From assembly GCA_002449585.1 (NCBI GenBank), contig DJXD01000001.1:1-39161 (forward strand): DNA of 39,161 nt, read 5' to 3'. Below, in pieces: positions 31,524-39,161 of this stretch. The translations under genes and the position numbers were made by a program. Under the pieces are notes generated by a model. It saw nothing but the letters and a program-made list of their open reading frames with translations, was not told the DNA's origin and made no database searches. Origin of the DNA: Ruminococcus sp. UBA7013. Its GTDB lineage: Bacteria; Bacillota; Clostridia; Oscillospirales; Ruminococcaceae. Each line of letters opens with the position of its first letter. Positions within the stretch are counted from its first letter, which is position 1.

Positions 31524-32837
31524 ATGAAAAAAATAAGTCATCTATTCGCTGTCATCCTTGCGATGACAGCTATTCTCCCTTTTCCTGCATTTGCCGAAGA
31601 AGCCCCCCCCGAAGAGCAGATTTCAGAAGCACCTACAGAAGCCAGGCCGGAAGATCTTTATAAATTCAAGATCAATAATGCAGGACGTGCCGAAATTCTG
31701 GATTTTATCCCATCAGATTCTTATCAGGGAGAATTGATTATTCCGGATTTTCTCGACGGCTATGAAGTTGGTTATATTGGGAATGCGGCATTTATGGAAG
31801 CAAAAGGCCTTACCAGTATCACGATTCCGGCGAGTGTTACAGATATTGGCAATTCGATCTTCTTCGGCTGTACCAGTCTGGAAAAAATCACTGTCAAAGA
31901 AGGAAATCCTTATCTGAGCATTCTGGATGGCGGCGCACTTGCCGCTGATGGCGGTCAGCTTCTGGTTGCCTATCCGGCCGCTAAGGCAGGCGATACTTAT
32001 ATGATTCCCGGCACAGTGGATGAAATCGCCCCCGGCTGTTTCGGCTTTGCACAAAATTTGAAAGAGGTCGCCATTCCTGCTAGTGTAAAATATATTGACA
32101 GCTGGGCATTCGCTTATTCTAATCTTGAAAAAATCAATACTGCATCTGTCATGCAGATTGATGAATATGGCTTTGCCTATTGCAATCTCTTGCATGATGT
32201 GACATTAAGCCATGGACTTGAAATTATTGAGAGTGCCGCATTCAGCAGCTGTCCGGCATTGACACAGATCACCCTCCCGGATACATTATATACTGTAGGT
32301 CAGTTTGCATTTGCCGGTACAGGGCTGACTAATATCACCATTCCCCGGAATGTCACCACGCTGGATTATGGTGCATTTGGCTATGATGCAAATCTAAATC
32401 CGATCAGCTCATTTGTGATTTATGGCGAAGAAGGCACAGAAGCACAAAATTATTGCACTGCATCTGATCCGGATAATGATTATCAGAATCATTTCACATT
32501 CATTGCTGTGAATAATGCAGAAGAACCAGCCGCACCGGAACAAGTCCCCACTACAGAGAGCGATACAGAAGAAATCACAGATTCAGAGACAGAACAATCT
32601 GATTCTAATATAGAAACAGAAGAAGAGAAAACCAATATCACAGAAAGCCGTTTTCAAGATCCGGAAACCCCAGATGATCCTGATCTTGCTGACGTGATCG
32701 CTCCCGAAGTCAAGGGAAGCCCTTTCTTGCAAATATTGCTTGCTACAGTCGGCGGTATTGCTATTATTCTGGCGATTGTTCTCCTGATCCTGATGATGAA
32801 AAAACCTCGTAAACAGAAACAGGATGATCATAAATGA
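31524..32837 (+). CDS. BspA-like LRR surface protein 1
   Basis: This protein of 437 residues is the first of four tandem paralogues. It has a signal peptide at 1-24 (ending PAFAEE), an acidic linker, then leucine-rich repeats of the bacterial LRR_5 (BspA/Treponema) type from about 50 to 315, with units such as LTSITIPASVTDIGNSIFFGCTSL. An insert (PYLSILDGGALAADGGQLLVAYPA) is typical of this family. A Thr/Glu/Ser-rich stalk (about 330-395), a membrane helix (about 400-425) and a basic tail KKPRKQKQ follow. It is therefore anchored by the membrane and not by sortase. LRR_5 proteins are known as adhesins in other bacteria; the ligand is unknown. The gene starts five bases after glmS with a weak ribosome site, and its stop overlaps the next start (ATGA). 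Confidence 0.85.
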   Translation: MKKISHLFAVILAMTAILPFPAFAEEAPPEEQISEAPTEARPEDLYKFKINNAGRAEILDFIPSDSYQGELIIPDFLDGYEVGYIGNAAFMEAKGLTSITIPASVTDIGNSIFFGCTSLEKITVKEGNPYLSILDGGALAADGGQLLVAYPAAKAGDTYMIPGTVDEIAPGCFGFAQNLKEVAIPASVKYIDSWAFAYSNLEKINTASVMQIDEYGFAYCNLLHDVTLSHGLEIIESAAFSSCPALTQITLPDTLYTVGQFAFAGTGLTNITIPRNVTTLDYGAFGYDANLNPISSFVIYGEEGTEAQNYCTASDPDNDYQNHFTFIAVNNAEEPAAPEQVPTTESDTEEITDSETEQSDSNIETEEEKTNITESRFQDPETPDDPDLADVIAPEVKGSPFLQILLATVGGIAIILAIVLLILMMKKPRKQKQDDHK

Positions 32838-34045
32838 AACAGATCAGAATTATCATAGCCGGATTGCTGACAAGCCTTTGTATTCTGACAGGCCTCCCGG
32901 CACAGGCCGAGGAAATCACCGGCCTGAAAACAGGATTTTCTGAAGATGGCCTTTGGATGTATGCTGACTATGGAGATGGAACATTTTCCGTCAAGTGTCA
33001 GGATGCAGAGATTACAGAGGCAGTTGTTCCCCGTGAAATCAATGGTCATGTGATTAACATGATCGAAGTCGATTGCTTTAAAGATAATCAGAATCTCAAA
33101 AAAGTCACTCTCCCGGATTCGATCACAGTTCTGGAAGATTATGCATTTTATCGCTGTTCAGGTCTGGAAGAAATCAATATTCCGGTAAGCGTCGAAAAAT
33201 TCGGATTTCAGGCATTCTATGGCTGTTCGAGCCTGAAAGAAATCAGCATTCCGGCTAATGTCTCTGAAATCGAAGGCTTTACATTTGAGGGATGCAATGC
33301 ATTACAATCTGTCAATGTCGCAAAGGGTAATAAAGTCTATAAAGATGAAGATGGCATTTTATTCACAGCTGATGGATCAGAATTAATTCTATATCCAAGC
33401 GCAAAAGAAGGGGAATCTTATACTGTTCCGCCCGATTGCACTAAGCTGGAAAGCTATGCATTCATGGGTAATACTTATCTGAAAGAAATTGCTATTTCTC
33501 ATATCAAAGAAATTGGCGAAGATGTATTTTATTATTGCACAGCATTGGAAAGCATGGAAATTCCGGAAGGTATCACGGCATTGCAGGGATCATTATTCGG
33601 TGATTGCACATCTTTGAAACATGTTTCCATTCCGGAAGGCGTGATTAGTCTGGGATCAGGTTGTTTTTATAACTGCGTTGCATTGGAAGAAATCACACTG
33701 CCGGAATCTCTGGAAACGATCAATGATTATGCATTTTTCTCCTGTGCTTCCCTGAAAAGCATTCGTGTTTCAGAGCATGTGAAAACAATCGGCGAATATG
33801 CCATGGGATTTTATTACGGCGATCATGAAGAATTAAAACATCTGCCAGATTTCGAGATTGATGCCGATAATGGAACACCTGCTTTTACATATGCGGCAAA
33901 ATATAACGTCAAATGTACCGGCGGTATTACACAAGGGATTGTATTTTTATATATCATCATAGGCATTGTGATATTTGTGATTCTGGTCGTGATCTTCTTG
34001 ATTGTCATGCAGAAACGCTATCAGAAATTGCATGATATTCGCTGA
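32834..34045 (+). CDS. BspA-like LRR surface protein 2
   Basis: This 403-residue paralogue has a signal peptide at 1-24, a short region DGLWMYADYGDGTFSVKCQDAEIT, then LRR_5 repeats (about 60-345, for example LKKVTLPDSITVLEDYAFYRCSGL) with the DGILFTADGSELILYPSAK insert. A membrane helix lies at about 368-392, with a short basic tail. It lacks the acidic stalk of the first protein, so its repeats sit close to the membrane. The start overlaps the previous stop as ATGA, behind AGGATG. The next gene follows after 14 bases. Confidence 0.85.
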   Translation: MKQIRIIIAGLLTSLCILTGLPAQAEEITGLKTGFSEDGLWMYADYGDGTFSVKCQDAEITEAVVPREINGHVINMIEVDCFKDNQNLKKVTLPDSITVLEDYAFYRCSGLEEINIPVSVEKFGFQAFYGCSSLKEISIPANVSEIEGFTFEGCNALQSVNVAKGNKVYKDEDGILFTADGSELILYPSAKEGESYTVPPDCTKLESYAFMGNTYLKEIAISHIKEIGEDVFYYCTALESMEIPEGITALQGSLFGDCTSLKHVSIPEGVISLGSGCFYNCVALEEITLPESLETINDYAFFSCASLKSIRVSEHVKTIGEYAMGFYYGDHEELKHLPDFEIDADNGTPAFTYAAKYNVKCTGGITQGIVFLYIIIGIVIFVILVVIFLIVMQKRYQKLHDIR

Positions 34046-34059
34046 CAGGAGGATGAATT

Positions 34060-35157
34060 ATGAAATTAAAATGCATATTCTATTCTATCACGGCGGCTTT
34101 GTTCTGCCTGATTCCCCTGCATACCCATGCCGCAGATGATTTCAGTTATACGCTTAGAGAAGATGGTACAGCAGAAATCACATGCATTAATAAAACGATC
34201 ACAAAAGCAGAAATTCCATCAGAAGTGGGCGGCCATCGCATCACGGCATTAGCAGAAAACTGTTTTGCAGAATGCAGTTATCTGACAGAAATCACCATTC
34301 CGGAAACTATCACGACTTTTGGAGATTATGCTTTTTATGGTTGTTCATCTCTGACAGAAATTAATATTCCTAAATCTGTCACTGAAATCGGAAACTATGT
34401 GTTTGAAACTACCGAACGCATGACCGCTATTCATGTAGATGAAAATAATCCGGCTTATCAATCCCCTGACGGTGTTCTGTTTGATCAATCCGGGGAAACA
34501 TTGATCAAATATCCCGAAGCAAAGCCAGATTCTAATTATCAGCTTCCGGACAGCTGTCATAAAATTGCCAATTGGGCATTGATCGGCGCACAATATCTGG
34601 AAAATATTGACCTGAATCAAGTCAATCAAATTGGCGAAGATGCTTTTTATTATTGCACTGCATTGAAAAGCATTCAGATTCCGGAGGGTGTGACAGAACT
34701 GCCCGGCGCAGTATTCGGGCATTGCAATGCATTGGAGCAGATTACATTTCCCTCAACATTGCTTTCACTCGGAGATCAATGCTTTTATGACTGCTCCAGC
34801 CTGAAAGCTGTCCGCCTGCCTGAAAATATCCGGGAACTGGGGGCTTATACATTCTGTCAGTGCCCTTCCCTTGAAATTATCATCATTCCGAAAACATTGG
34901 AAACTGTCAATGCCTATTGCATGGGCTATCTTTATAATGAAGATTCTGACAGCTATCAAATTCAGGAAAATTGTGTTCTTTATGTCTGGCGTGATTCTCC
35001 TGCATGGAAATATGCTGTGACCAATCACTTGCATTATGAACTTCTGAAAAATCAAAATCAGATTTATTATATCTTGATCGGCGTGATCAGTATCATCATT
35101 ATTATCTTGATCATTGCGATTATCCGCATTTTGAAACAAAGAGGGGAAACATCATGA
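34060..35157 (+). CDS. BspA-like LRR surface protein 3
   Basis: This 365-residue paralogue, the shortest of the four, has a signal peptide at 1-24 (ending HTHAADD) and LRR_5 repeats from about 45 to 310, with the SPDGVLFDQSGETLIKYPEAK insert. A Ile-rich membrane helix lies at about 335-355, followed by RILKQRGETS. The repeat order and the insert match protein 2 closely, so these two look like the most recent duplicates. The ribosome site is AGGAGG. The stop overlaps the next start as ATGA. Confidence 0.85.
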   Translation: MKLKCIFYSITAALFCLIPLHTHAADDFSYTLREDGTAEITCINKTITKAEIPSEVGGHRITALAENCFAECSYLTEITIPETITTFGDYAFYGCSSLTEINIPKSVTEIGNYVFETTERMTAIHVDENNPAYQSPDGVLFDQSGETLIKYPEAKPDSNYQLPDSCHKIANWALIGAQYLENIDLNQVNQIGEDAFYYCTALKSIQIPEGVTELPGAVFGHCNALEQITFPSTLLSLGDQCFYDCSSLKAVRLPENIRELGAYTFCQCPSLEIIIIPKTLETVNAYCMGYLYNEDSDSYQIQENCVLYVWRDSPAWKYAVTNHLHYELLKNQNQIYYILIGVISIIIIILIIAIIRILKQRGETS

Positions 35158-36617
35158 AAAAAATTCTGTCATGCCTTTCCGCCTGCATTCTGTTCTTTTT
35201 CTGTCTGTGCAGTGCGCTCCCGGCCTTCGCTGAAAATTCTGATCTGAAAACTTTTTCAGATAATTTATTCACTTATGCTTATGTAGATGGCGGCGTTTCT
35301 CTCTATTCCTGTGATAACGCTTCTTTGATGGTCAATCTTCCTGATGAAGTCAATGGAAAACGCATTGTCGAAATCTCACAAGGCGCATTTTATAACTGCG
35401 CTGATATTGAATATATTAGCTTTGGAAAATATGTCACGAAGATCGGCGAAAATGCTTTTATGGGCTGTTCTGCACTCAAAAGTATGACTATTCCGGATAA
35501 TGTGCAAACCATTGGCAAATATGCCTTTGATGCCTGTACCAGCCTGAAAACGCTCACACTTCCTAAAAATCTCAAAGCAATCCCGGAAGGTTTATGTTTT
35601 GATTGCATTCAGCTGGAAGATATTAATTATCCGGATACCCTCACCAGTATCGGGATCTCTGCTTTTTACAACTGCAATCTTCTGAAAACACCTAAATTTC
35701 CCGATGGCCTGACAGAAATTCAGGATTATGCATTTGCATTCTGCTATGCAATTGAAAATGCAGAATTGCCCTCATCCGTCACAACACTTGGCTCAATGGC
35801 CTATTATGGCTGTATTAATATCACAGAATTTACTGTTCCTAAACAGATCGAAAAAATAGGATCTATGGTATTTCTTGGCTGTCCCAATATTGCAAAATAT
35901 CAAGTAGAAGAAGGCAATCCGACTTATACAGCAAAAGATGGTATTCTCTATAAAGATCAAAATCAAACACTCTTTGCTTATCCATGCGGAAAAACAGATG
36001 TCAATTTTACCGTCCCCGAAGGCGTGACCATTATTGATGAAGCCGCTTTCTTTGGAGAATCTGATCTTGAAGAAGTCCTTTTCCCTTCTACTCTGCAATA
36101 TATCGGCGCAGGGGCATTTGAATATTGTACCGGCCTGAAACAGATCTATCTTCCCGAAGGGCTGGAAATTATTTATGAAAATGCTTTCTCAGATTGTACC
36201 AGTCTGATAGATGTACATCTTCCGGATTCTCTTAGAGGTGTCGGCAATTATGCCTTCTATGCCTGCGATTCTCTCAAAGAAATCACGATTCCTAAAAATT
36301 GCAAAACCATCGGAGATTATGCATTTGGCTACACCGATGGCGAGGAAACGGATGCAGATGGAAAGCCCTTGCCTGTTCAGATCCCCGGATTTCGCAAAAA
36401 AGGTGTGACAGATGTCAAATCTGTTCTGCTGATCACAGGCGGCATTCTCCTTCTTGGCGTGATTATCTTTTTCCTGATCCGCACGATCCGCAAAAATCAA
36501 ATGACCCCTGCGGAACATGATGAAATCATGCAGGCGGATCTAAAAGCAGAAGATGCCCAATATGTTAAAATCTTAGAAGATATTGAGAAATCAGAAAATC
36601 AGAAATCCGATGAATAG
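35154..36617 (+). CDS. BspA-like LRR surface protein 4
   Basis: This 487-residue paralogue has the most repeats. It has a signal peptide at about 1-26 (ending PAFAEN), then LRR_5 units from about 60 to 405, including one insert AKDGILYKDQNQTLFAYPCG. A membrane helix at about 424-442 is followed by a 45-residue charged tail (RTIRKNQMTPAEHDEIMQAD onward), longer than in the others and predicted helical. That tail would lie inside the cell and could contact a cytoplasmic partner; this is inference. The ribosome site is GAGGGG. No clear terminator follows; the RiPP promoter begins 17 bases after the stop. Confidence 0.85.
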   Translation: MKKILSCLSACILFFFCLCSALPAFAENSDLKTFSDNLFTYAYVDGGVSLYSCDNASLMVNLPDEVNGKRIVEISQGAFYNCADIEYISFGKYVTKIGENAFMGCSALKSMTIPDNVQTIGKYAFDACTSLKTLTLPKNLKAIPEGLCFDCIQLEDINYPDTLTSIGISAFYNCNLLKTPKFPDGLTEIQDYAFAFCYAIENAELPSSVTTLGSMAYYGCINITEFTVPKQIEKIGSMVFLGCPNIAKYQVEEGNPTYTAKDGILYKDQNQTLFAYPCGKTDVNFTVPEGVTIIDEAAFFGESDLEEVLFPSTLQYIGAGAFEYCTGLKQIYLPEGLEIIYENAFSDCTSLIDVHLPDSLRGVGNYAFYACDSLKEITIPKNCKTIGDYAFGYTDGEETDADGKPLPVQIPGFRKKGVTDVKSVLLITGGILLLGVIIFFLIRTIRKNQMTPAEHDEIMQADLKAEDAQYVKILEDIEKSENQKSDE

Positions 36618-36634
36618 AATTTTTCAGAATTGGC

Positions 36635-36663
36635 TTGACTTTTCTCTGTGCTTATGCTATAAT
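36635..36663 (+). promoter_or_regulatory. Promoter of the RiPP locus
   Basis: TTGACT (36635-36640) and TATAAT (36658-36663) are 17 bases apart, with an extended TGC before the -10. The ribosome site AGAGGAGG follows about 30 bases later. Confidence 0.85.
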
Positions 36664-36696
36664 TTAGTTATAAAAAATCAGAGAGGAGGACTTTCT

Positions 36697-36870
36697 ATGA
36701 AACGGGTTTTTGATGCTGAAAAAGAAGAAACTAAAATTCAGCCTTCTGACAATGCCCCTGTGCAAAGTCATTTGATAGGCGGAAGCTCTTGCTCCTGTAA
36801 GGAAACATGCGGAGATAAGCCACTGGTTTTAGCAATCTCTGCCGCCGCTATGGCCGCTGTAATTCAATAA
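36697..36870 (+). CDS. RiPP precursor peptide, Cys-rich with double-glycine leader
   Basis: This 57-residue peptide has two distinct parts. The first 29 residues are charged and hydrophilic (MKRVFDAEKEETK) and end in HLIGG, the double-glycine pattern at which peptidase-containing ABC exporters cut leaders. The remaining 28 residues hold three cysteines (Cys32, Cys34, Cys38 in SSCSCKETCG) followed by a hydrophobic, Ala-rich tail (LVLAISAAAMAAVIQ). Cysteines first and a hydrophobic partner segment after is the plan of sactipeptides, in which a radical SAM enzyme links Cys sulfur to carbons of later residues to make a hairpin. A radical SAM/SPASM gene follows. The ring pattern, and whether the product is a sactipeptide or a ranthipeptide, cannot be decided here. 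The ATG at 36697 follows a strong ribosome site; no leader peptidase or exporter gene is in the window. Confidence 0.8.
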   Translation: MKRVFDAEKEETKIQPSDNAPVQSHLIGGSSCSCKETCGDKPLVLAISAAAMAAVIQ

Positions 36871-36876
36871 TGATTT

Positions 36877-36908
36877 ATCCCCTGCTGATATTTAGCAGGG
36901 GATTTCTT
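36877..36908 (+). terminator. Hairpin between precursor and maturase genes (partial terminator)
   Basis: ATCCCCTGCT (36877-36886) pairs with AGCAGGGGAT (36894-36903) over 10 bp with a 7-base loop, followed by TTCTT. The T-tail is weak, so it may let a fraction of transcripts through. That would yield more precursor than enzyme, a common arrangement in RiPP operons. Confidence 0.7.
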
Positions 36909-36922
36909 AAGGGGGGATCTCT

Positions 36923-38260
36923 ATTTATCAACTTTTTACTTCTTTTTCCGGCAAGCATTACGTATATGAAAGCATTACCAATAGTGTTTTTGAATTATCT
37001 GAAAAAGAATATGCCGGAATCTTACATCATGAAATCTCTTTCCATGATCTGGATGATCATGCAGATACGACATTCTATCAAAAACATACCATGACAAAAG
37101 AACCTTTTATTGAACACTTTCCCATTGCTAATTCTATTCTTGTCCTGGAAATCACACAAAACTGCAATTTCAGATGTGATTATTGCATCTTTTCCGGCCA
37201 TTATCAGCATCAGCGTGTGCATACAGATCAAAAAATAAGCCCGACTGTCATCCATCAAATTTTAGAATTACTAAAACAAAATAAAATTTCTCCTCAATAT
37301 ATAAGCTTTTACGGCGGTGAAGCCCTTCTTGAATTCCATCTCATAAAAGATTTAGTCAGCAAAATAAAACAAATCAAACCAGATATCCGTTTCGTAATCA
37401 CTACAAATGGTTATTGCTTAGATCCATCCACTATTGCATTTTTTATCACACATGATTTTATTATCAATTTCAGTTTTGATGGGATCAATCAAGATCTATA
37501 CAGAAAGACCATTTCCCAACAAATTACATCTGAAAAATTGCTTTCCAATTTGAAGACAATCCAAACTATCAATCATGACTGGTATCAGACACATATTAAT
37601 TTCAATATCACATTGACCCCGCCATATCATCTGAAAGAAAATGCACAATTTTTCAATCAAAACGATCTTTTCACTAATAATTATCTAAATATTTCTTTTG
37701 TGTCACCTGATCACACAGATTGGCTAAATCAATTCGATATGCAATCTGAAAATCAGCAATTACATCAGGATTACAAAGAAATGATGATTGCTTTGATAGA
37801 AAATCCTAAAAATAAGCATTTCGAAAAAATGCTATTCAAAAGAATGCTTTCGCTGATTCATCATAGAAATATTGCGCCTTCTGATCAAATTTCTATGCAG
37901 GGATGCTGTACCCCCGGAAATGGCCGCTTATTTGTCAGCACAAATGGAAATTTACATATGTGTGATCGTAACTGTGGAGATTCTTATTTTGGAACAATCT
38001 TTCATCTTGATGAAATCCCTGAAATCAGTAAATCAAAAATCATGCATTATTATGCCCAGTCAAAAAATAGCTGTCAATCATGCTGGGCATCTAAATTCTG
38101 TCAATCCTGTTTTGCTACCGCTGGAAATGGTACAGATGATTATAGCAATTATTTCGGCAAATCTTGTAATATAAATAAAGATTATATCACTGATATGCTA
38201 ATCTTATATGTAAGCATCCGGGAAAAGGATGATCATCTACTTGAATATCTGCTAACATAA
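36923..38260 (+). CDS. Radical SAM/SPASM peptide maturase
   Basis: This radical SAM enzyme of 445 residues probably modifies the precursor peptide before it. The SAM-cluster motif is CNFRCDYC (Cys81, 85, 88, counted from 36923), followed by SFYGGEALLE. The C-terminal SPASM-type region has cysteines at about 328/329, 347, 351, 384, 387, 393, 396 and 415 for two more clusters. The first ATG (37091) is too late: the same frame continues upstream for 56 codons with clear coding character, including GKHYVYESITNSVFELSEKE, which resembles the N-terminal domain of Cys-rich peptide maturases. No ATG, GTG or TTG exists in that extension before the stop at 36908. The best start is ATT at 36923, six bases after AAGGGGGG. 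A -1 slip on the G run from the ATG at 36870 is the alternative. Confidence 0.85.
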   Translation: MYQLFTSFSGKHYVYESITNSVFELSEKEYAGILHHEISFHDLDDHADTTFYQKHTMTKEPFIEHFPIANSILVLEITQNCNFRCDYCIFSGHYQHQRVHTDQKISPTVIHQILELLKQNKISPQYISFYGGEALLEFHLIKDLVSKIKQIKPDIRFVITTNGYCLDPSTIAFFITHDFIINFSFDGINQDLYRKTISQQITSEKLLSNLKTIQTINHDWYQTHINFNITLTPPYHLKENAQFFNQNDLFTNNYLNISFVSPDHTDWLNQFDMQSENQQLHQDYKEMMIALIENPKNKHFEKMLFKRMLSLIHHRNIAPSDQISMQGCCTPGNGRLFVSTNGNLHMCDRNCGDSYFGTIFHLDEIPEISKSKIMHYYAQSKNSCQSCWASKFCQSCFATAGNGTDDYSNYFGKSCNINKDYITDMLILYVSIREKDDHLLEYLLT

Positions 38261-38263
38261 CGA

Positions 38264-38301
38264 AAAGCACACCCATCTCCTATATGATCTGGGTGTGCTT
38301 T
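38264..38301. terminator. Bidirectional terminator between maturase and spoVT
   Basis: A 12-bp stem, AAAGCACACCCA (38264-38275) with TGGGTGTGCTTT (38290-38301), lies between the two convergent genes, with T-rich sequence on each strand. Confidence 0.85.
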
Positions 38302-38311
38302 ATTGAAATCA

Positions 38312-38848
38312 TTATTCTACTTGGCAGCCTAAGAACTGTGCGGCAGCATTAACAAGGCTTTTCTGAGATTCTGAAATTTTTCCATATTTTCCATTATTCA
38401 GAAATGCCACTGCTCCCGTCACATCGCCAGCGGATAGAATCGGCAGACATGCAAGAGAACTCTGTTCTACGCCTTCAACAGCATAGAATTTTTGATTCTC
38501 ATCTTCTGCAAAATATTGTTTCCGTGTCTCCATTAGTTCCTCTAATTCCGGAGATACTCTTCTTTCCTGAAATTCTCTTTTGGTTACGCCAGATGTTGCT
38601 ACAACATGATCACGATCAAATACCACTACCGGGCATCCGGCTAATTTGTACATAATATCCGCTACTTGAGAAGCATTCTCGCTCATTTCCCCAATAGCTG
38701 AATATTTCTTGAAAATCACTTCTCCATCATTACTAGTATAAATCTCTAATGGGTCGCCTTCATGAATTCTCATTGTCCTGCGGATTTCCTTGGGAATAAC
38801 GACTCGTCCAAGATCATCAATTCTCCTGACAATACCTGTTGCTTTCAT
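38312..38848 (-). CDS. spoVT: Stage V sporulation protein T (AbrB-type regulator)
   Basis: SpoVT is a DNA-binding regulator of late forespore genes. The protein has 178 residues. The N-terminal AbrB swapped-hairpin domain is at about 1-50 (MKATGIVRRIDDLGRVVIPKEIRRTMRIHEGDPLEIY), followed by a GAF-like domain (about 58-178) containing CPVVVFDRDHVVATSG. Length and order match SpoVT and not AbrB or Abh, which lack the GAF part. The ribosome site is AAGGAGAG. A possible sigma-G promoter lies upstream. Its presence suggests a spore-forming lineage, though the gene also persists in some non-spore-formers. Confidence 0.93.
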   Translation of the reverse strand: MKATGIVRRIDDLGRVVIPKEIRRTMRIHEGDPLEIYTSNDGEVIFKKYSAIGEMSENASQVADIMYKLAGCPVVVFDRDHVVATSGVTKREFQERRVSPELEELMETRKQYFAEDENQKFYAVEGVEQSSLACLPILSAGDVTGAVAFLNNGKYGKISESQKSLVNAAAQFLGCQVE

Positions 38849-38902
38849 GTTTTTTACTCTCCTTATAATTCAGATGATTTTAAAATAACCTGACTGCTTT
38901 GT

Positions 38903-38932
38903 TAGTATTTACTGGATTTTTGAAGTTATACA
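38903..38932 (-). promoter_or_regulatory. Possible sigma-G-type promoter of spoVT
   Basis: On the minus strand TGTATA (38932-38927), 17 bases, then AATACTA (38909-38903). The sigma-G consensus is near TGAATA and CATACTA, so each box differs by one base. The match is short. Confidence 0.35.
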
Positions 38933-39161
38933 TGAAAATTTGCCTGTATCTTAGTCATATTTTTCAGCACTTATCAAGTGCAGAGACGATTCTAAAAATG
39001 CAAATTCATACTATGATGATTAGAGAAGGTGTTCGATGAAATGAAAGTAACTGAAATTTTGTTTCCATCTTGAATAATTGTTCCACAGAATAGCTGTAAA
39101 ATCAAAATTCTGCATCTCATTATTTCTGAAATGCAAAATTTTCAACAAAAGTTAGCAAGGA
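38933..39161. other. Non-coding right edge
   Basis: No gene is visible. It is A/T-rich and holds one short palindrome, GCACTT-ATC-AAGTGC (38967-38981). It may be further upstream sequence of spoVT or the end of the next gene's region outside the window. Confidence 0.4.

Noticed and set aside
37091..37093. ATG as start of the radical SAM gene
   Set aside because: It would remove a 56-codon N-terminal region that reads as coding and resembles the family, and it has no ribosome site.
36870..37094. A 74-codon plus-strand frame starting at the precursor stop
   Set aside because: It crosses the hairpin and overlaps the real maturase frame, which has family-like sequence in this stretch. It could matter only as the entry for a -1 slip.

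Overview
The window looks like chromosome from a Gram-positive, Ruminococcus-like gut bacterium of the Clostridia. The clues are moderate to low G+C, strong AAAGGAG-type ribosome sites, near-consensus TTGACA/TATAAT promoters with 17-base spacers, two dockerin-bearing secreted proteins (a hallmark of cellulosome-forming ruminococci), BspA-type leucine-rich-repeat surface proteins, a CIRCE heat-shock operator and a SpoVT sporulation regulator. No species is named, because the sequence alone does not fix one.

Layout. 1-2260 is an accessory segment: the end of a serine recombinase gene coupled to an unknown gene, a RelB/DinJ-PIN toxin-antitoxin pair, a repeat-rich non-coding stretch, and a deleted tRNA-like remnant with its own terminator that may mark the edge of an inserted element. 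2262-8282 (minus strand) holds two unknown proteins, purA, two secreted dockerin proteins (one with a frameshift inside its signal peptide) and a small membrane protein. 8410-17258 (minus) is a conserved housekeeping block: RNase J, GdpP-type phosphodiesterase, ribosomal protein L9, replicative helicase DnaB and TilS in one tightly spaced run, then ftsH behind its own CIRCE operator. 17568-19418 (minus) is a nucleotidyltransferase/hexapeptide/phosphohexomutase fusion with eroded active-site motifs. 19707-23099 (plus) holds a secreted protein made of six Ig-like repeats and an AI-2E-family membrane protein.

23232-26829 (plus) is a GntR-type repressor with an ABC ATPase and a large permease, behind a promoter followed by a 19-base palindrome. 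26877-28519 (minus) is the iron-sulfur pair nifS-nifU, divergent from a cytidylate-kinase-like gene across a control region with several promoters and palindromes. A short, oppositely oriented transcription unit sits before glmS. glmS (29689) runs into four tandem LRR surface proteins, each with a signal peptide and a C-terminal membrane anchor. Immediately after them, with its own strong promoter, comes a small RiPP locus: a 57-residue Cys-containing precursor with a Gly-Gly leader end, a hairpin, and a radical SAM/SPASM maturase. The maturase frame extends 56 codons upstream of its first ATG and appears to begin at a non-AUG codon. spoVT (minus) closes the window.

The most interesting parts are the sactipeptide-like RiPP locus, the glmS-LRR operon, the CIRCE-controlled ftsH, the poly-A frameshift in the dockerin gene, the degenerate sugar-nucleotide enzyme fusion, and the orphan transcript in front of glmS.
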